64,000 bases of DNA from CALFXN01 sp937957815 (lineage in GTDB: Bacteria > Synergistota > Synergistia > Synergistales > Aminobacteriaceae): assembly GCA_036788195.1 (NCBI GenBank), contig DAIQNX010000002.1, positions 1-64,000 of the forward strand, written 5' to 3'. Positions 47,262 to 56,000 of the stretch are shown in pieces (positions within the stretch are counted from its first letter, which is position 1; each line of letters opens with the position of its first letter). The translations under genes and the position numbers were made by a program. The notes under the pieces are model-generated. The model was not told the DNA's origin, did not search any database, and was given only the letters and a program-made list of their open reading frames with translations.

Positions 47262-48428
47262 ATGGAACTTCAGCGCTGCAGTCGCTGCACCCTTCCGATA
47301 ACATGGGAGACGGTGTTTTTCGATGAAGAGGGCGTCTGTAATATCTGCAAGAACTGGGATGTGAAGCAGAAGGACATCAACTGGCCCGAACGCGAAAACA
47401 TGTTTCGGGAAATAGTCGCGGATGCGGTGGCCCGAAAGGGAGAGTACGATTGCATCGTTCCGTTCAGCGGAGGAAAGGATTCGACGTATACGCTCTGGGC
47501 CATCGTGCGGAAATATGGGATGAAGCCGCTGGTTGTTTCGTTCGATCACTGGTTCTATCGTCCTCGCATGCTCGAAAACAGAAGGAGAACGTTCCTTCGC
47601 CTCGGTGTCGACGTTCTGACCTTTACGCCGAACTGGAGGATCGTTCGGAAGATCATGCGGGAATCTCTTCTCCGAAAGGGGGATTTCTGCTGGCATTGTC
47701 ACGCCGGCGTTTTCTCGTATCCGATGCAGATCGCCGTCAAATTCGGAATCCCGCTCATTATCTGGGGAGAAGGCGGCGGCGAGTATGAGGCGTATTTCAA
47801 ATTCGCGGATCTCGAAGAGACGGACGAGTGGAAATTCAACCGGCGTATCATCCTCGGAATGCGGGCCGAGGATATGGCCGGTTTCATCGGAGAGGATGTC
47901 CGCGATCTTTCGCCGTTCGTCTATCCGAGACGGGAGGACCTCGAGCGCGTCGGAGTGAAGAGTCTGCCTCTGGGGAAATATGAGTCCTGGGACGTTCAGA
48001 AGCATGTCCGGATTATCAGGGATGAGCTCGATTGGAGGGAAGACGAGCTTGAAAGCGGACTCCCCGGCCTGACGTACGAAAAAATAGAGTGTATGTTCGA
48101 TGGAATCCGGGATTATGTAAAATATCTCAAACGCGGTTTTTCCCGAATAACGCATCTGACTACGCTGGATATCCGACACGGAAGGATGTCACGCGAGGAG
48201 GCAATGGAACTTGTCAGGAAGTACGACGGCAGAAGGCCGGAAAGTCTCGGTATTTTTCTGGAGTACATCGGCATGACGGAAAAAGAGTTTTACGAGATCG
48301 TTTCGCTCCATCTCATTCCTCCCGCCGAACGCATCGATCCGGCTTCTCTTCCGATCGGAGATAAACTCTGGGACCAGGATATATGGTTTCGTGACGATTC
48401 CCTGAAGGAAAAGGAAGGCCACGCATGA
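47262..48428 (+). CDS. N-acetyl sugar amidotransferase, WbpG/PseA-like
   Basis: Encodes 388 residues from the ATG at 47262 with AGAGGAGGAG upstream. It has an N-terminal Cys pair (CSRC near residue 7, CNIC near residue 27) and the PP-loop ATP motif FSGGKDST near residue 69. The WbpG/PseA family turns an N-acetyl group into an acetamidino group with ammonia from HisH/HisF-type partners, here encoded directly after it with a 4-base overlap. In Campylobacter PseA makes the acetamidino form of pseudaminic acid. Confidence 0.85.
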   Translation: MELQRCSRCTLPITWETVFFDEEGVCNICKNWDVKQKDINWPERENMFREIVADAVARKGEYDCIVPFSGGKDSTYTLWAIVRKYGMKPLVVSFDHWFYRPRMLENRRRTFLRLGVDVLTFTPNWRIVRKIMRESLLRKGDFCWHCHAGVFSYPMQIAVKFGIPLIIWGEGGGEYEAYFKFADLEETDEWKFNRRIILGMRAEDMAGFIGEDVRDLSPFVYPRREDLERVGVKSLPLGKYESWDVQKHVRIIRDELDWREDELESGLPGLTYEKIECMFDGIRDYVKYLKRGFSRITHLTTLDIRHGRMSREEAMELVRKYDGRRPESLGIFLEYIGMTEKEFYEIVSLHLIPPAERIDPASLPIGDKLWDQDIWFRDDSLKEKEGHA

Positions 48429-49048
48429 GAATTGCCATTATAGACGATGGTCTCGGAAACACGGGATCGGTAAAGAGCGCTCTTGAATTCTATCGCTACG
48501 ACGTGCGACTGATACATGAGTATGCCGACATCGACGGCGCCGACCTTTTGATTCTTGCCGGAGTGGGATCCTTCCGTACCGCCGTGGAGCAGTTGAGGAA
48601 GCGAATGTTATGGAAACATCTCGATAACGCGGTTTGCCTGGAGCATAAACCCGTTCTCGGCATCTGTCTCGGGATGCAGCTCATGGCCTCGTGGGGTGAA
48701 GAAGATGGGCACACTCAGGGATGGGGATGGATTCCCGGCAAAGTCGTCAGAATCCCGGACACAATGGTGAAAGTGCCGCATATCGGCTGGAACCGCGTGT
48801 CTCCCGTGACGAAAAATGACGTTTATTTCCGCGGAATCAGAAGCGGTTTCTTCTACTTCATGCACGGGTACCACTTCATTCCCGAAAACCCGGATCATGT
48901 CATCGCGACGACCGGGTATGGCGACATGACTCTCGTCGCCGGCGTTCGCAATAAGAATGTCGTCGGATTGCAGTTTCATCCAGAGAAGAGTCAGGGAGAC
49001 GGGTTGCGGATATTGAGAAATGTTGTGGAGGGACTCGTATGCAGATAA
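48425..49048 (+). CDS. hisH2: HisH-like glutamine amidotransferase (amidation partner)
   Basis: Encodes 207 residues. The class I glutaminase triad is intact: Cys in GICLGMQ near residue 80, His and Glu in HPEKS near residue 188. It overlaps the WbpG-like gene and the HisF-like gene. In the P. aeruginosa O-antigen pathway the paralogous HisH2/HisF2 pair feeds ammonia to WbpG; the same role is inferred here. A normal hisF copy lies elsewhere in this window. Confidence 0.87.
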   Translation: MRIAIIDDGLGNTGSVKSALEFYRYDVRLIHEYADIDGADLLILAGVGSFRTAVEQLRKRMLWKHLDNAVCLEHKPVLGICLGMQLMASWGEEDGHTQGWGWIPGKVVRIPDTMVKVPHIGWNRVSPVTKNDVYFRGIRSGFFYFMHGYHFIPENPDHVIATTGYGDMTLVAGVRNKNVVGLQFHPEKSQGDGLRILRNVVEGLVCR

Positions 49049-49797
49049 AACGCCTGATCCCACAGCTTCTTCTCAGAGGGAAACGACTTGTAAAGGGGAC
49101 GCGCTTTTCCGATTTTGTCGATGTGGGAGATCCGGTCTCTCAGGCGATGATCTGCGATGCCCAGGGAGCGGAAGAGATCGTCCTGGTCGATATTGACGCC
49201 ACGCGACGCGGAAGTTGTATCGAAACGGAGATAATAACCAGAATCATTCAGGCATGTCGACTTCCCATTGCGGCGGGAGGAGGGATCCGATCCGTTCATG
49301 ACGCCCGAAAGTGTTTTCGCGCAGGAGCGGATAAAATCGTCGTCAACACTGAGGCGATACGCCGTCCGGAGCTTGTGAGAGAGTTGTCTCGCGAGTTCGG
49401 TTCCCAATCCGTCCTTGTCTCCGTCGACGTCGTTCGTAAGCCTGACGGTTTTTTCGTTGTCGTGGAGAGCGGCACGAAGGAAGTCGCCAATCCGCTGTCC
49501 GATGTCATCGTTTCTCTTGTTGCAGCCGGTGCGGGAGAGTTGCTTGTGACTTCCGTCGATCGTGAAGGATCGATGAGCGGGTTTGATGTCGAACTCTATC
49601 AATCGTACGCTTCCAGGGTGCCGATTCCGATAATAGCTTCGGGAGGGGCCGGAACATACGATCATATCGTCAGCCTTTTCAGGGAGACGAACTGCGACGG
49701 ATGCTGCATTGGCAAGATGCTCTGCCTGAGGGATTATGATATCGTGAAGATCAAGGCATACCTGACCGGACGCATGGTTCCGGTCAGGGATGCGTGA
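49039..49797 (+). CDS. hisF2: HisF-like ammonia channel protein lacking the first catalytic Asp
   Basis: Encodes 252 residues. The TIM-barrel outline of HisF is clear (GGGIRS, AGADKIVVNTEAI, VTSVDREGS, IASGGAG). In HisF enzymes the start is CLDVxxGRVVKG with catalytic Asp11; here the matching stretch is QLLLRGKRLVKG, with Leu at position 11. The second Asp (in SVDVVRKPDG) is retained. Loss of one of two general acid/base residues suggests it no longer makes IGP but still channels ammonia to the WbpG-like enzyme. Confidence 0.85.
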   Translation: MQIKRLIPQLLLRGKRLVKGTRFSDFVDVGDPVSQAMICDAQGAEEIVLVDIDATRRGSCIETEIITRIIQACRLPIAAGGGIRSVHDARKCFRAGADKIVVNTEAIRRPELVRELSREFGSQSVLVSVDVVRKPDGFFVVVESGTKEVANPLSDVIVSLVAAGAGELLVTSVDREGSMSGFDVELYQSYASRVPIPIIASGGAGTYDHIVSLFRETNCDGCCIGKMLCLRDYDIVKIKAYLTGRMVPVRDA

Positions 49798-49817
49798 CGC
49801 CTCGAGAGGTGGACGGC

Positions 49818-50327
49818 ATGGACGTGTTTCTTCGGATTCTTGCTCCGGACGATGTGTCGGAGAATTATGTCCGATGGCTCAGAGACCCGGAAGTCAACCG
49901 GTACCTTGAATGCCGCTGGAGGACGTATTCGCTCGACGAGTTGCGTTCGTACGTGAAAACGGTGAACGAGAGCGCTGACAATATTCTTTTGGGTATTTTT
50001 CTTTCCGAAGAGAACAGACATATCGGGAATATCAAGATAGGCAATGTCGAACCTATCCACCGGTATGCAGACATTGGCCTTCTGATAGGCGCCAAAGAGG
50101 TCTGGGGGAAGGGAATCGGAAGCGTCGCCATAGACCTCGCATCCAGGTATGCGTTCGAAGATCTCAATCTCAACAAGGTCATCGCGGGAATATACGCGTG
50201 CAATACCGGTTCGTACAGAGCGTTTCTGAAGGCGGGCTTCAGGGAATGCGGCCGTTTGCAGAAGCACAGGTTCTGCGAGGGTGTCTACGTCGACGAAATT
50301 CTCGTCGAGCGGATCCGGGAGGAATGA
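49818..50327 (+). CDS. GNAT-family N-acetyltransferase (glycan locus)
   Basis: Encodes 169 residues from the ATG at 49818, with GAGAGGTGGA (49804-49813) just upstream; a GTG at 49794 would overlap hisF2. The acetyl-CoA motif reads LIGAKEVWGKGIGSVAIDLA near residue 90 and FLKAGFRECGRLQKH near residue 140. It resembles RimJ/PseH-type acetyltransferases. It may acetylate a nonulosonic acid precursor; a second GNAT (at 54470) is the better PseH candidate. Confidence 0.85.
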   Translation: MDVFLRILAPDDVSENYVRWLRDPEVNRYLECRWRTYSLDELRSYVKTVNESADNILLGIFLSEENRHIGNIKIGNVEPIHRYADIGLLIGAKEVWGKGIGSVAIDLASRYAFEDLNLNKVIAGIYACNTGSYRAFLKAGFRECGRLQKHRFCEGVYVDEILVERIREE

Positions 50328-50330
50328 ACC

Positions 50331-51098
50331 GTGCTCCCGGTTCTGGCGGTTTTGCAGGCAAGGATGTCGTCATCCCGGTTTCCCGGGAAAATCCTTGTTC
50401 CGTTACTTGGCAGACCGATGTTGCACCGCCAGATCGAGCGGGTTCTCAGGGCGGGGAAAATTACTGAGGTCGTCGTGGCGACGTCGACAGATGTGACCGA
50501 CGATGCGGTCGAATCGCTCTGCCGCCGGATCGGAATCAGGTGCTTCAGGGGATCGCTTGAAGATGTCCTCGACAGGTTCTATTGTGTCGCGAAGGCAGTG
50601 AGACCGCAACATATCGTTCGACTCACCGGAGACTGTCCCCTCGCGGATCCTGATGTCATCGACACTGTAATAGGCGTGCATCTGGATGGAAGATTCGATT
50701 ACACATCGAACGTCAATCCTCCGACATTTCCCGATGGGCTCGATGTGGAAGTTCTGCGGTTCGAAAGCCTGGAGACCGCATGGAAAGAGGCGACGCTTCC
50801 TTCGGAGCGGGAACATGTGACATCGTTTATACGAAATCACCCCGAACGATTTTCGACTTTCAACGTCGCGTCCGGACGTGATTTGTCGCAACTTCGCTGG
50901 ACAGTGGATGAGCCCGATGATCTGCAGTTTGTGGAGAGAGTGTATTCCTCGTTGTTACCACAAGAAAGTTTTTTTTCAATGAATCACGTTCTTCGCCTTT
51001 TGGAAGTTCATCCGGAGATTCAGGAGATCAACGCATCGCATCGTCGCAATGAAGGGTATCTCCGGTCTCTGGAGAAGGATGGCCGGTTGGTTCCGTAG
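50331..51098 (+). CDS. spsF: SpsF-type cytidylyltransferase family protein
   Basis: Encodes 255 residues from a GTG with GGGAGGA upstream. LQARMSSSRFPGKIL at residues 6-20 is the nucleotide-binding start of the SpsF family, and HIVRLTGDCPLADPDVID near residue 97 carries the metal-binding Asp. Canonical PseF has a somewhat different sequence. As no other CMP-sugar synthetase gene is in the locus, this protein may activate the nonulosonic acid. Confidence 0.83.
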   Translation: MLPVLAVLQARMSSSRFPGKILVPLLGRPMLHRQIERVLRAGKITEVVVATSTDVTDDAVESLCRRIGIRCFRGSLEDVLDRFYCVAKAVRPQHIVRLTGDCPLADPDVIDTVIGVHLDGRFDYTSNVNPPTFPDGLDVEVLRFESLETAWKEATLPSEREHVTSFIRNHPERFSTFNVASGRDLSQLRWTVDEPDDLQFVERVYSSLLPQESFFSMNHVLRLLEVHPEIQEINASHRRNEGYLRSLEKDGRLVP

Positions 51099-51128
51099 AT
51101 GTCTGTTTCTGGAGGGAGCGGGGGAAAA

Positions 51129-52469
51129 ATGCATTGCCTTTCATTGGAGTCGCTTTCGCAATCATTTTCGAAAAACATGGAATGTCTCGAGAGAGCTCAT
51201 ACTCTGATTCCGGCCGGTGCGCATACGTATAGCAAGGGTGACGATTGCTTCCCTAGGATGGGGCCGCATTACGTCGTTCGGGGAAGTGGATGCCGGATTA
51301 CCGATGTCGATGGACACGAGTACATCGATATGGGGATGGCGCTTACGTCCGGGGTGCTGGGGTTCGCATTCGGGCCCGTCCTCGCGAAGATCCGGGAGGC
51401 GCTGGAACTTGGGGCCGGTTTTTCACTTCCGCACGTCATCGAGATGGAACTTGCCGAAAAGCTGATTTCCCTTATTCCAAGCGCCGAAATGGTCAAACTG
51501 GGAAAGCATGGCTCGGATGCGACGACGGGCGCCGTCAAGCTGGCCCGCGCGTTTACGGGGCGCGATAAAATCGCCGTGTGTGCGGATCAGCCATTCTTCA
51601 GCACGAACGATTGGTTCATAGGCACAACACCCTGCGACACGGGGATTCCGAAAGCGGTCAAGTCGTTGACCGTCAAGTTCCGATATAACGATCTCGCATC
51701 CGTCGAAAGGATGTTTTCGGAGAATCCCGGAGAGATCGCCTGCGTGATGCTTCAGCCGATGGAATTCGACGAGCCGGCTCCGGGATATCTTGAAGGAGTC
51801 CGGACTCTCTGCAGAAAGAATGGCGCCCTCCTTATCTTCGATGAGGTGATTTCCGGCTTCCGATGGCATCTCAGAGGGGCGCAACATGTGTTTGGCGTTA
51901 CACCCGATCTGAGCTGCTTCGGGAAATCTATTGCGAATGGCTATTCGGTTTCGGCGCTGGTCGGACGACGCGACATCATGGAGCTCGGTGGAACGCGGAA
52001 AAAGGGTCCGAAAGTTTTTCTGTTGTCAACGACTCATGGCGGCGAGGTGCATGAGATAGCGGCCGCCCTTGCAACCATTGAATTCATGGAAAAAAATCCC
52101 GTGCAGGATCATCTTTACAGGATTGGGAATCTATTCAGATCGCGTATGAACGAACTGGCAAACGCGAAGGGAATAGCCGACTGCTTCTTTGTCACGGGGA
52201 GGGGATGCCGCCCTTTGTTCGTCACCAGAAACAGGAGCGGCGAGAACGATGCCGCCTTGCGGACGTTGTTCATGCAGGAAATGTCATTCCGTGGGGTGCT
52301 CATTCCGCAGGTCGCTCCGTCGTGGTCCATGTCGGAAGATGACATGAACCTGGTATTCAAAGCTGCCGGCGAAGCTCTTGATATATACGCAAAGGCGTTG
52401 GACGAAGGGACCGGGAATTATCTCGTGGGGAATCCGATGAAACCGGTTTTTCGACCACGCAACGACTAG
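51129..52469 (+). CDS. Class III PLP-dependent aminotransferase / aminomutase
   Basis: Encodes 446 residues from the ATG at 51129 (GGGG just upstream). It resembles glutamate-1-semialdehyde aminomutase: LIPAGAHTYSKGDDCFP near residue 28, KHGSDATTGAVKLARA near residue 125, LIFDEVISGFRW near residue 230, and the PLP lysine in SCFGKSIANGYSVSALVG near residue 262. In heme synthesis this enzyme would stand with hem genes; here it stands between the cytidylyltransferase and a reductase, so a sugar keto substrate is likely. Confidence 0.83.
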   Translation: MHCLSLESLSQSFSKNMECLERAHTLIPAGAHTYSKGDDCFPRMGPHYVVRGSGCRITDVDGHEYIDMGMALTSGVLGFAFGPVLAKIREALELGAGFSLPHVIEMELAEKLISLIPSAEMVKLGKHGSDATTGAVKLARAFTGRDKIAVCADQPFFSTNDWFIGTTPCDTGIPKAVKSLTVKFRYNDLASVERMFSENPGEIACVMLQPMEFDEPAPGYLEGVRTLCRKNGALLIFDEVISGFRWHLRGAQHVFGVTPDLSCFGKSIANGYSVSALVGRRDIMELGGTRKKGPKVFLLSTTHGGEVHEIAAALATIEFMEKNPVQDHLYRIGNLFRSRMNELANAKGIADCFFVTGRGCRPLFVTRNRSGENDAALRTLFMQEMSFRGVLIPQVAPSWSMSEDDMNLVFKAAGEALDIYAKALDEGTGNYLVGNPMKPVFRPRND

Positions 52470-52487
52470 CGGAAATCAGGCTCAGGG

Positions 52488-53408
52488 ATGCACCTCGCTC
52501 TTGGTACGGCTCAGCTTGGAATGCCCTACGGTGCGACGAACCGTCTCGGTCGTTCTCCAACGGCGAAAGAGTCGCGTGAACTCCTGGAAACGGCATGGTC
52601 GCTGGGAATCGCGCGATTCGATACGGCGCAGGCGTATGGCGAGAGCGAGTTGCGATTGGGGGATTTTTTCGCGTCTCTTCCTTCGGATGAGAAACATCGC
52701 GCCGTAGTCTCCACGAAGATCATGCTTTCCGGTGCGGAGTCGGTTTCCGAAGTGTTGCGCGTTATTGAAATCTCCTCGGAGCGGTTGGGGCTTTCCGAGA
52801 TTCCGATAGTCCTTCTCCACAGATCGGATGCCTGGAGTATGGAATTTCTCGAAGGACTTCCGGAAATCAAACGTTCCGGGCTTGTTCGGAAGCTGGGAGT
52901 GTCCCTCTATGATCTCGACGAATTTTCGAGAGTGATTTCTTCTTCGCCCATGCCGGATGTGATACAGGCTCCCGTCAATGCTCTCGACTGGAGATTTTCG
53001 CGGAAGGATTTGTTGCGCGATATGTTTGCTAAAGACGCGATTCCGGAAATATGGGGAAGAAGCGTCTTTCTCCAGGGACTTCTTCTCGCTGACGACGTGT
53101 CGGTCTGGAATGTCACGGGGCAGATGGACGGAATCCTTAACGGTGTGCCGCGAGCTCTCTCAGCGCTGCGAGATGGAACGCACAAGACGGCCCTTGAGTT
53201 CTCCCTGAGCGTCCTGAGGGAAGCGTGCGATCTCGACGTCCTTGTCACAGGGGCTGAAACTTCGTGGCAGGTTCGGGAAATCGCGAATATTTGGAAGAAG
53301 ACTGCGGATATGCCGCAGGATCAGATTCTGCCGTTTGCCGGATGCGCCATGTTGGCGTCCATTGTCGCGGGATCGCTTGTTGATCCCCGCAGTTGGCCGG
53401 CACGATAG
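52488..53408 (+). CDS. Aldo/keto reductase family protein
   Basis: Encodes 306 residues. LALGTAQLGMPYG at the start, FDTAQAYGESE near residue 47 (catalytic Asp and Tyr) and a late beta-alpha segment with LVTGAETSWQVRE (NADP phosphate site) are features of the aldo/keto reductases. Together with the class III aminotransferase it could reduce or oxidise a sugar carbon. No specific substrate can be named. Confidence 0.83.
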   Translation: MHLALGTAQLGMPYGATNRLGRSPTAKESRELLETAWSLGIARFDTAQAYGESELRLGDFFASLPSDEKHRAVVSTKIMLSGAESVSEVLRVIEISSERLGLSEIPIVLLHRSDAWSMEFLEGLPEIKRSGLVRKLGVSLYDLDEFSRVISSSPMPDVIQAPVNALDWRFSRKDLLRDMFAKDAIPEIWGRSVFLQGLLLADDVSVWNVTGQMDGILNGVPRALSALRDGTHKTALEFSLSVLREACDLDVLVTGAETSWQVREIANIWKKTADMPQDQILPFAGCAMLASIVAGSLVDPRSWPAR

Positions 53409-53424
53409 CACGGGGAGGCGTCGC

Positions 53425-54444
53425 ATGGAAAGCGGAAAAGACGTTTATTTCGGTCGGGAGAAGTGTTTCATCATCGCCGAAATCGGAGCGAACCATAACC
53501 GTTCCCTCCCGCTCGCGAAAGAGCTTGTCGACGCGGCGGTCGAGGCCCGTGCGGACGCGGTCAAGTTCCAGATATACAGCGCGGAGACGCTCTATTCGAA
53601 GAAAACCCCGCGTCATTCGGGGTACGACAAGGCTCTCTTTTCCCTGATCAAGGAGATCGAGACGCCCCGGGAGTGGCTGCCGGAGCTTTCATCCTATTGC
53701 GAACGAAAGGGTATCGTCTTTTTTGCCACTCCGTTCGATGCCCGGGCCGTCGACGAACTCGACGAAGTCAGCGGCCTGTTCAAGATCGCCTCTTTCGAAA
53801 TCGTCGACCTGCCGTTGCTCGGGTACTGCGCGTCGAAGAAGAAGCCGATGATCATCTCCACGGGACTGGCGAATCTCGAGGAGATCGAGGACGCCTATTT
53901 GACCTGCCGGAAGGCCGGAAACGAACAGGTGGCCTTCCTTCAGTGTGCGTCGCTCTATCCCGCTCCGGCGTCGGTCATGAACCTGCGGTCGATGGAGACG
54001 ATTCGCAGGGCCTTCGGCGTTCCAGTCGGACTTTCCGATCACACGCCCGGAATCCACATAAGCGTCGCGGCTGTTGCGATGGGGGCTAGGATTATCGAAA
54101 AGCACGTCACTCTGGACCGAAAAATGGAGGGACCGGATCATCCGTTTGCGATCGAACCCGACGAGCTTCGCGAACTTGTCGCGCAGATCAGGGATGTCGA
54201 GAGTGCGATGGGAGACGGTCGGAAGTTCGGGCCCGCGCCGGAGGAGATGGAGTTCTACGAAAAGGCCCGACGGAGCGTCCATGCCGCCGTCGATATTCCG
54301 GAGGGAACCGTGATCCGCGAAGAGATGCTGTGCGTGAAACGTCCGGGGTACGGCGTGCGACCGAAACATCTCCCCGTGCTTTTCGGAAGAAAGGCTCGCC
54401 TGCACATCGACGCGGATCAGTGGATCACGTGGGACATGGTGTAA
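53425..54444 (+). CDS. pseI: Pseudaminic acid synthase PseI (NeuB family)
   Basis: Encodes 339 residues from the ATG at 53425 with GGGGAGG upstream. It has IIAEIGANHNRSL near residue 15, DAVKFQIYSAETLY near residue 43, GLSDHTPGI near residue 205, EKHVTLDRKMEGPDHPFAIEPDE near residue 225-245, and a SAF antifreeze-type C-terminal domain. It condenses PEP with the 6-deoxy-diamino hexose. NeuB and LegI share these motifs; the PseB/PseC/PseG neighbours favour PseI. Confidence 0.88.
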   Translation: MESGKDVYFGREKCFIIAEIGANHNRSLPLAKELVDAAVEARADAVKFQIYSAETLYSKKTPRHSGYDKALFSLIKEIETPREWLPELSSYCERKGIVFFATPFDARAVDELDEVSGLFKIASFEIVDLPLLGYCASKKKPMIISTGLANLEEIEDAYLTCRKAGNEQVAFLQCASLYPAPASVMNLRSMETIRRAFGVPVGLSDHTPGIHISVAAVAMGARIIEKHVTLDRKMEGPDHPFAIEPDELRELVAQIRDVESAMGDGRKFGPAPEEMEFYEKARRSVHAAVDIPEGTVIREEMLCVKRPGYGVRPKHLPVLFGRKARLHIDADQWITWDMV

Positions 54445-54469
54445 TGGTCTTCGGGGCGAGGGCAATTTC

Positions 54470-55033
54470 ATGACTCTCCATTATTGCAATATCCTCGAAG
54501 TCGGCGAAGAGGTTCAGGAACGAGTCCGTGTCTGGCGAAATTCGCCGCGCATCCGGCAGTTTATGCTTTCGCAAAACGAAATCTCTGTCGAGGAACACAG
54601 GGCGTGGCTCAGTCGGCTGTCGAAAAAGGACAGATCGCAGATCGTTCGCGTGGCTTTTTGCGACGGCGTCCCGATAGGGATCATTACCCTGAAGGATATC
54701 GACAGAATTTCGGAGAGAAGCGACTGGGGGATCTACATCGGTGAAGCCGGGTATGAAGGGCGCGGATTCGGCGGGGAAATGCTCGATGATCTGCTTTCGT
54801 GGGGGTTTGAAGAGGAAGGACTTTGCCGGTTGTTTACCTCAGTGACGACGGATAACATGCCTGCCATCGGCATGTACCTCCGGGCGGGATTTCATTTTGA
54901 AGGACGGTTCGAGAAACATATCGTTCGCGGCAATGGAGAGAAAGTCGACCTTTTATGGGTTGCGTTGTTTCGTCCGGACTGGCGGATGATGCGATCGCGT
55001 TCCGGGAAGTGCACGACGCCTCCCGGCTCGTGA
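54470..55033 (+). CDS. pseH: UDP-4-amino-sugar N-acetyltransferase, PseH-like
   Basis: Encodes 187 residues. A GNAT fold with GIYIGEAGYEGRGFGGEML near residue 88 (acetyl-CoA loop) and TDNMPAIGMYLRAGFHFEGRF near residue 125 is typical of PseH. It acetylates the C4 amine formed by PseC. It lies between pseI and pseG, overlapping pseG. Confidence 0.83.
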   Translation: MTLHYCNILEVGEEVQERVRVWRNSPRIRQFMLSQNEISVEEHRAWLSRLSKKDRSQIVRVAFCDGVPIGIITLKDIDRISERSDWGIYIGEAGYEGRGFGGEMLDDLLSWGFEEEGLCRLFTSVTTDNMPAIGMYLRAGFHFEGRFEKHIVRGNGEKVDLLWVALFRPDWRMMRSRSGKCTTPPGS

Positions 55034-55995
55034 AAATGGCGCCGTCCATAGATGCCGTCGCCATTCTGACGCACTCCGGCCCCGGAGTAGGTGGCGGACA
55101 CGTTTCGCGATGCCGTTCGCTTTCACTTGAGCTTGAGGGAATCGGCGTCCCCGTACGGTGGATTGTCGACGAAGCGACTCCCCGTGAAGCGATCCCGGGA
55201 GATAGCGTTCGCCGCGTTGCATCCCTCCGTTCCGTTTCTCCCGAGATTTTGGGGCGTACGCCGCTCCTCGTTGTCGACAGCTATCTGCCGACGTTCGACG
55301 ACCTCTCGCGACTGGCGACGATCGCCCCCGTCTGTATTGTCGACGATTTCCGCAGAGAGCCGGTCGAGCGGCTTGCGACGATCCTCGTGAACTATAACTT
55401 CGGCGCAGTGGAAATCGGGTACGAACCCCTTCCAAAGATTTCTCTTCTCGGACCTCAGTTCGCCCTGATCAGACCCGAAATCCGGGATTCGAAACCGCAC
55501 GACGGCGGGTATGTTTTCCTTGCGGTCGGGGGAGCCGATGTGCGAGGGGTAACGCCGGCGATCATCGACATGTGGAACGACGGTCTTCCTCCGCTGGTTG
55601 CCGTACTCGGTCCCTTGTGCGCCGGAAGCGTCGCGGATTCTGCGTCAAGGAGCGCGGATCGAAAGGAGAACGTCAGCGTCCTCCGGAATCCTCAAGAGTT
55701 TGCGGAAGTGATGTCCGGCGCTTCCATCGTCCTTTGTACTTCGAGCGTGACATGCTACGAAGCACTCGCGATCGGGAAGCCAGTCGTGGTATTTCAGGTT
55801 GCCGAGAATCAGATACGCATCGGCGATGTCATTGGAAAAAAACGGTATGGGATCAACCTCGGTTCCTGGGGAAGCTTCGTACCTTCCGATGTTCTCCACG
55901 CCCTGACACATCCGATTCTTCCTCCTGCAGATTGCGTCAATCTCAGGGGGGCACGGCGAGCCGCCGATACTCTCTATAAATGGTTGAAGAGGTGA
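55030..55995 (+). CDS. pseG: UDP-sugar hydrolase, PseG-like
   Basis: Encodes 321 residues from a GTG at 55030 that overlaps the pseH stop (GTGA); an ATG at 55036 is also possible. The family motif GVGGGHVSRC near residue 17 carries the catalytic His, and GGADVRGVTPAIIDMW near residue 165 lies in the nucleotide-binding half. PseG removes UDP from the diacetylated sugar before PseI. SpsG is a homologue. Confidence 0.85.
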   Translation: MKMAPSIDAVAILTHSGPGVGGGHVSRCRSLSLELEGIGVPVRWIVDEATPREAIPGDSVRRVASLRSVSPEILGRTPLLVVDSYLPTFDDLSRLATIAPVCIVDDFRREPVERLATILVNYNFGAVEIGYEPLPKISLLGPQFALIRPEIRDSKPHDGGYVFLAVGGADVRGVTPAIIDMWNDGLPPLVAVLGPLCAGSVADSASRSADRKENVSVLRNPQEFAEVMSGASIVLCTSSVTCYEALAIGKPVVVFQVAENQIRIGDVIGKKRYGINLGSWGSFVPSDVLHALTHPILPPADCVNLRGARRAADTLYKWLKR

Positions 55996-56000
55996 GTCTC

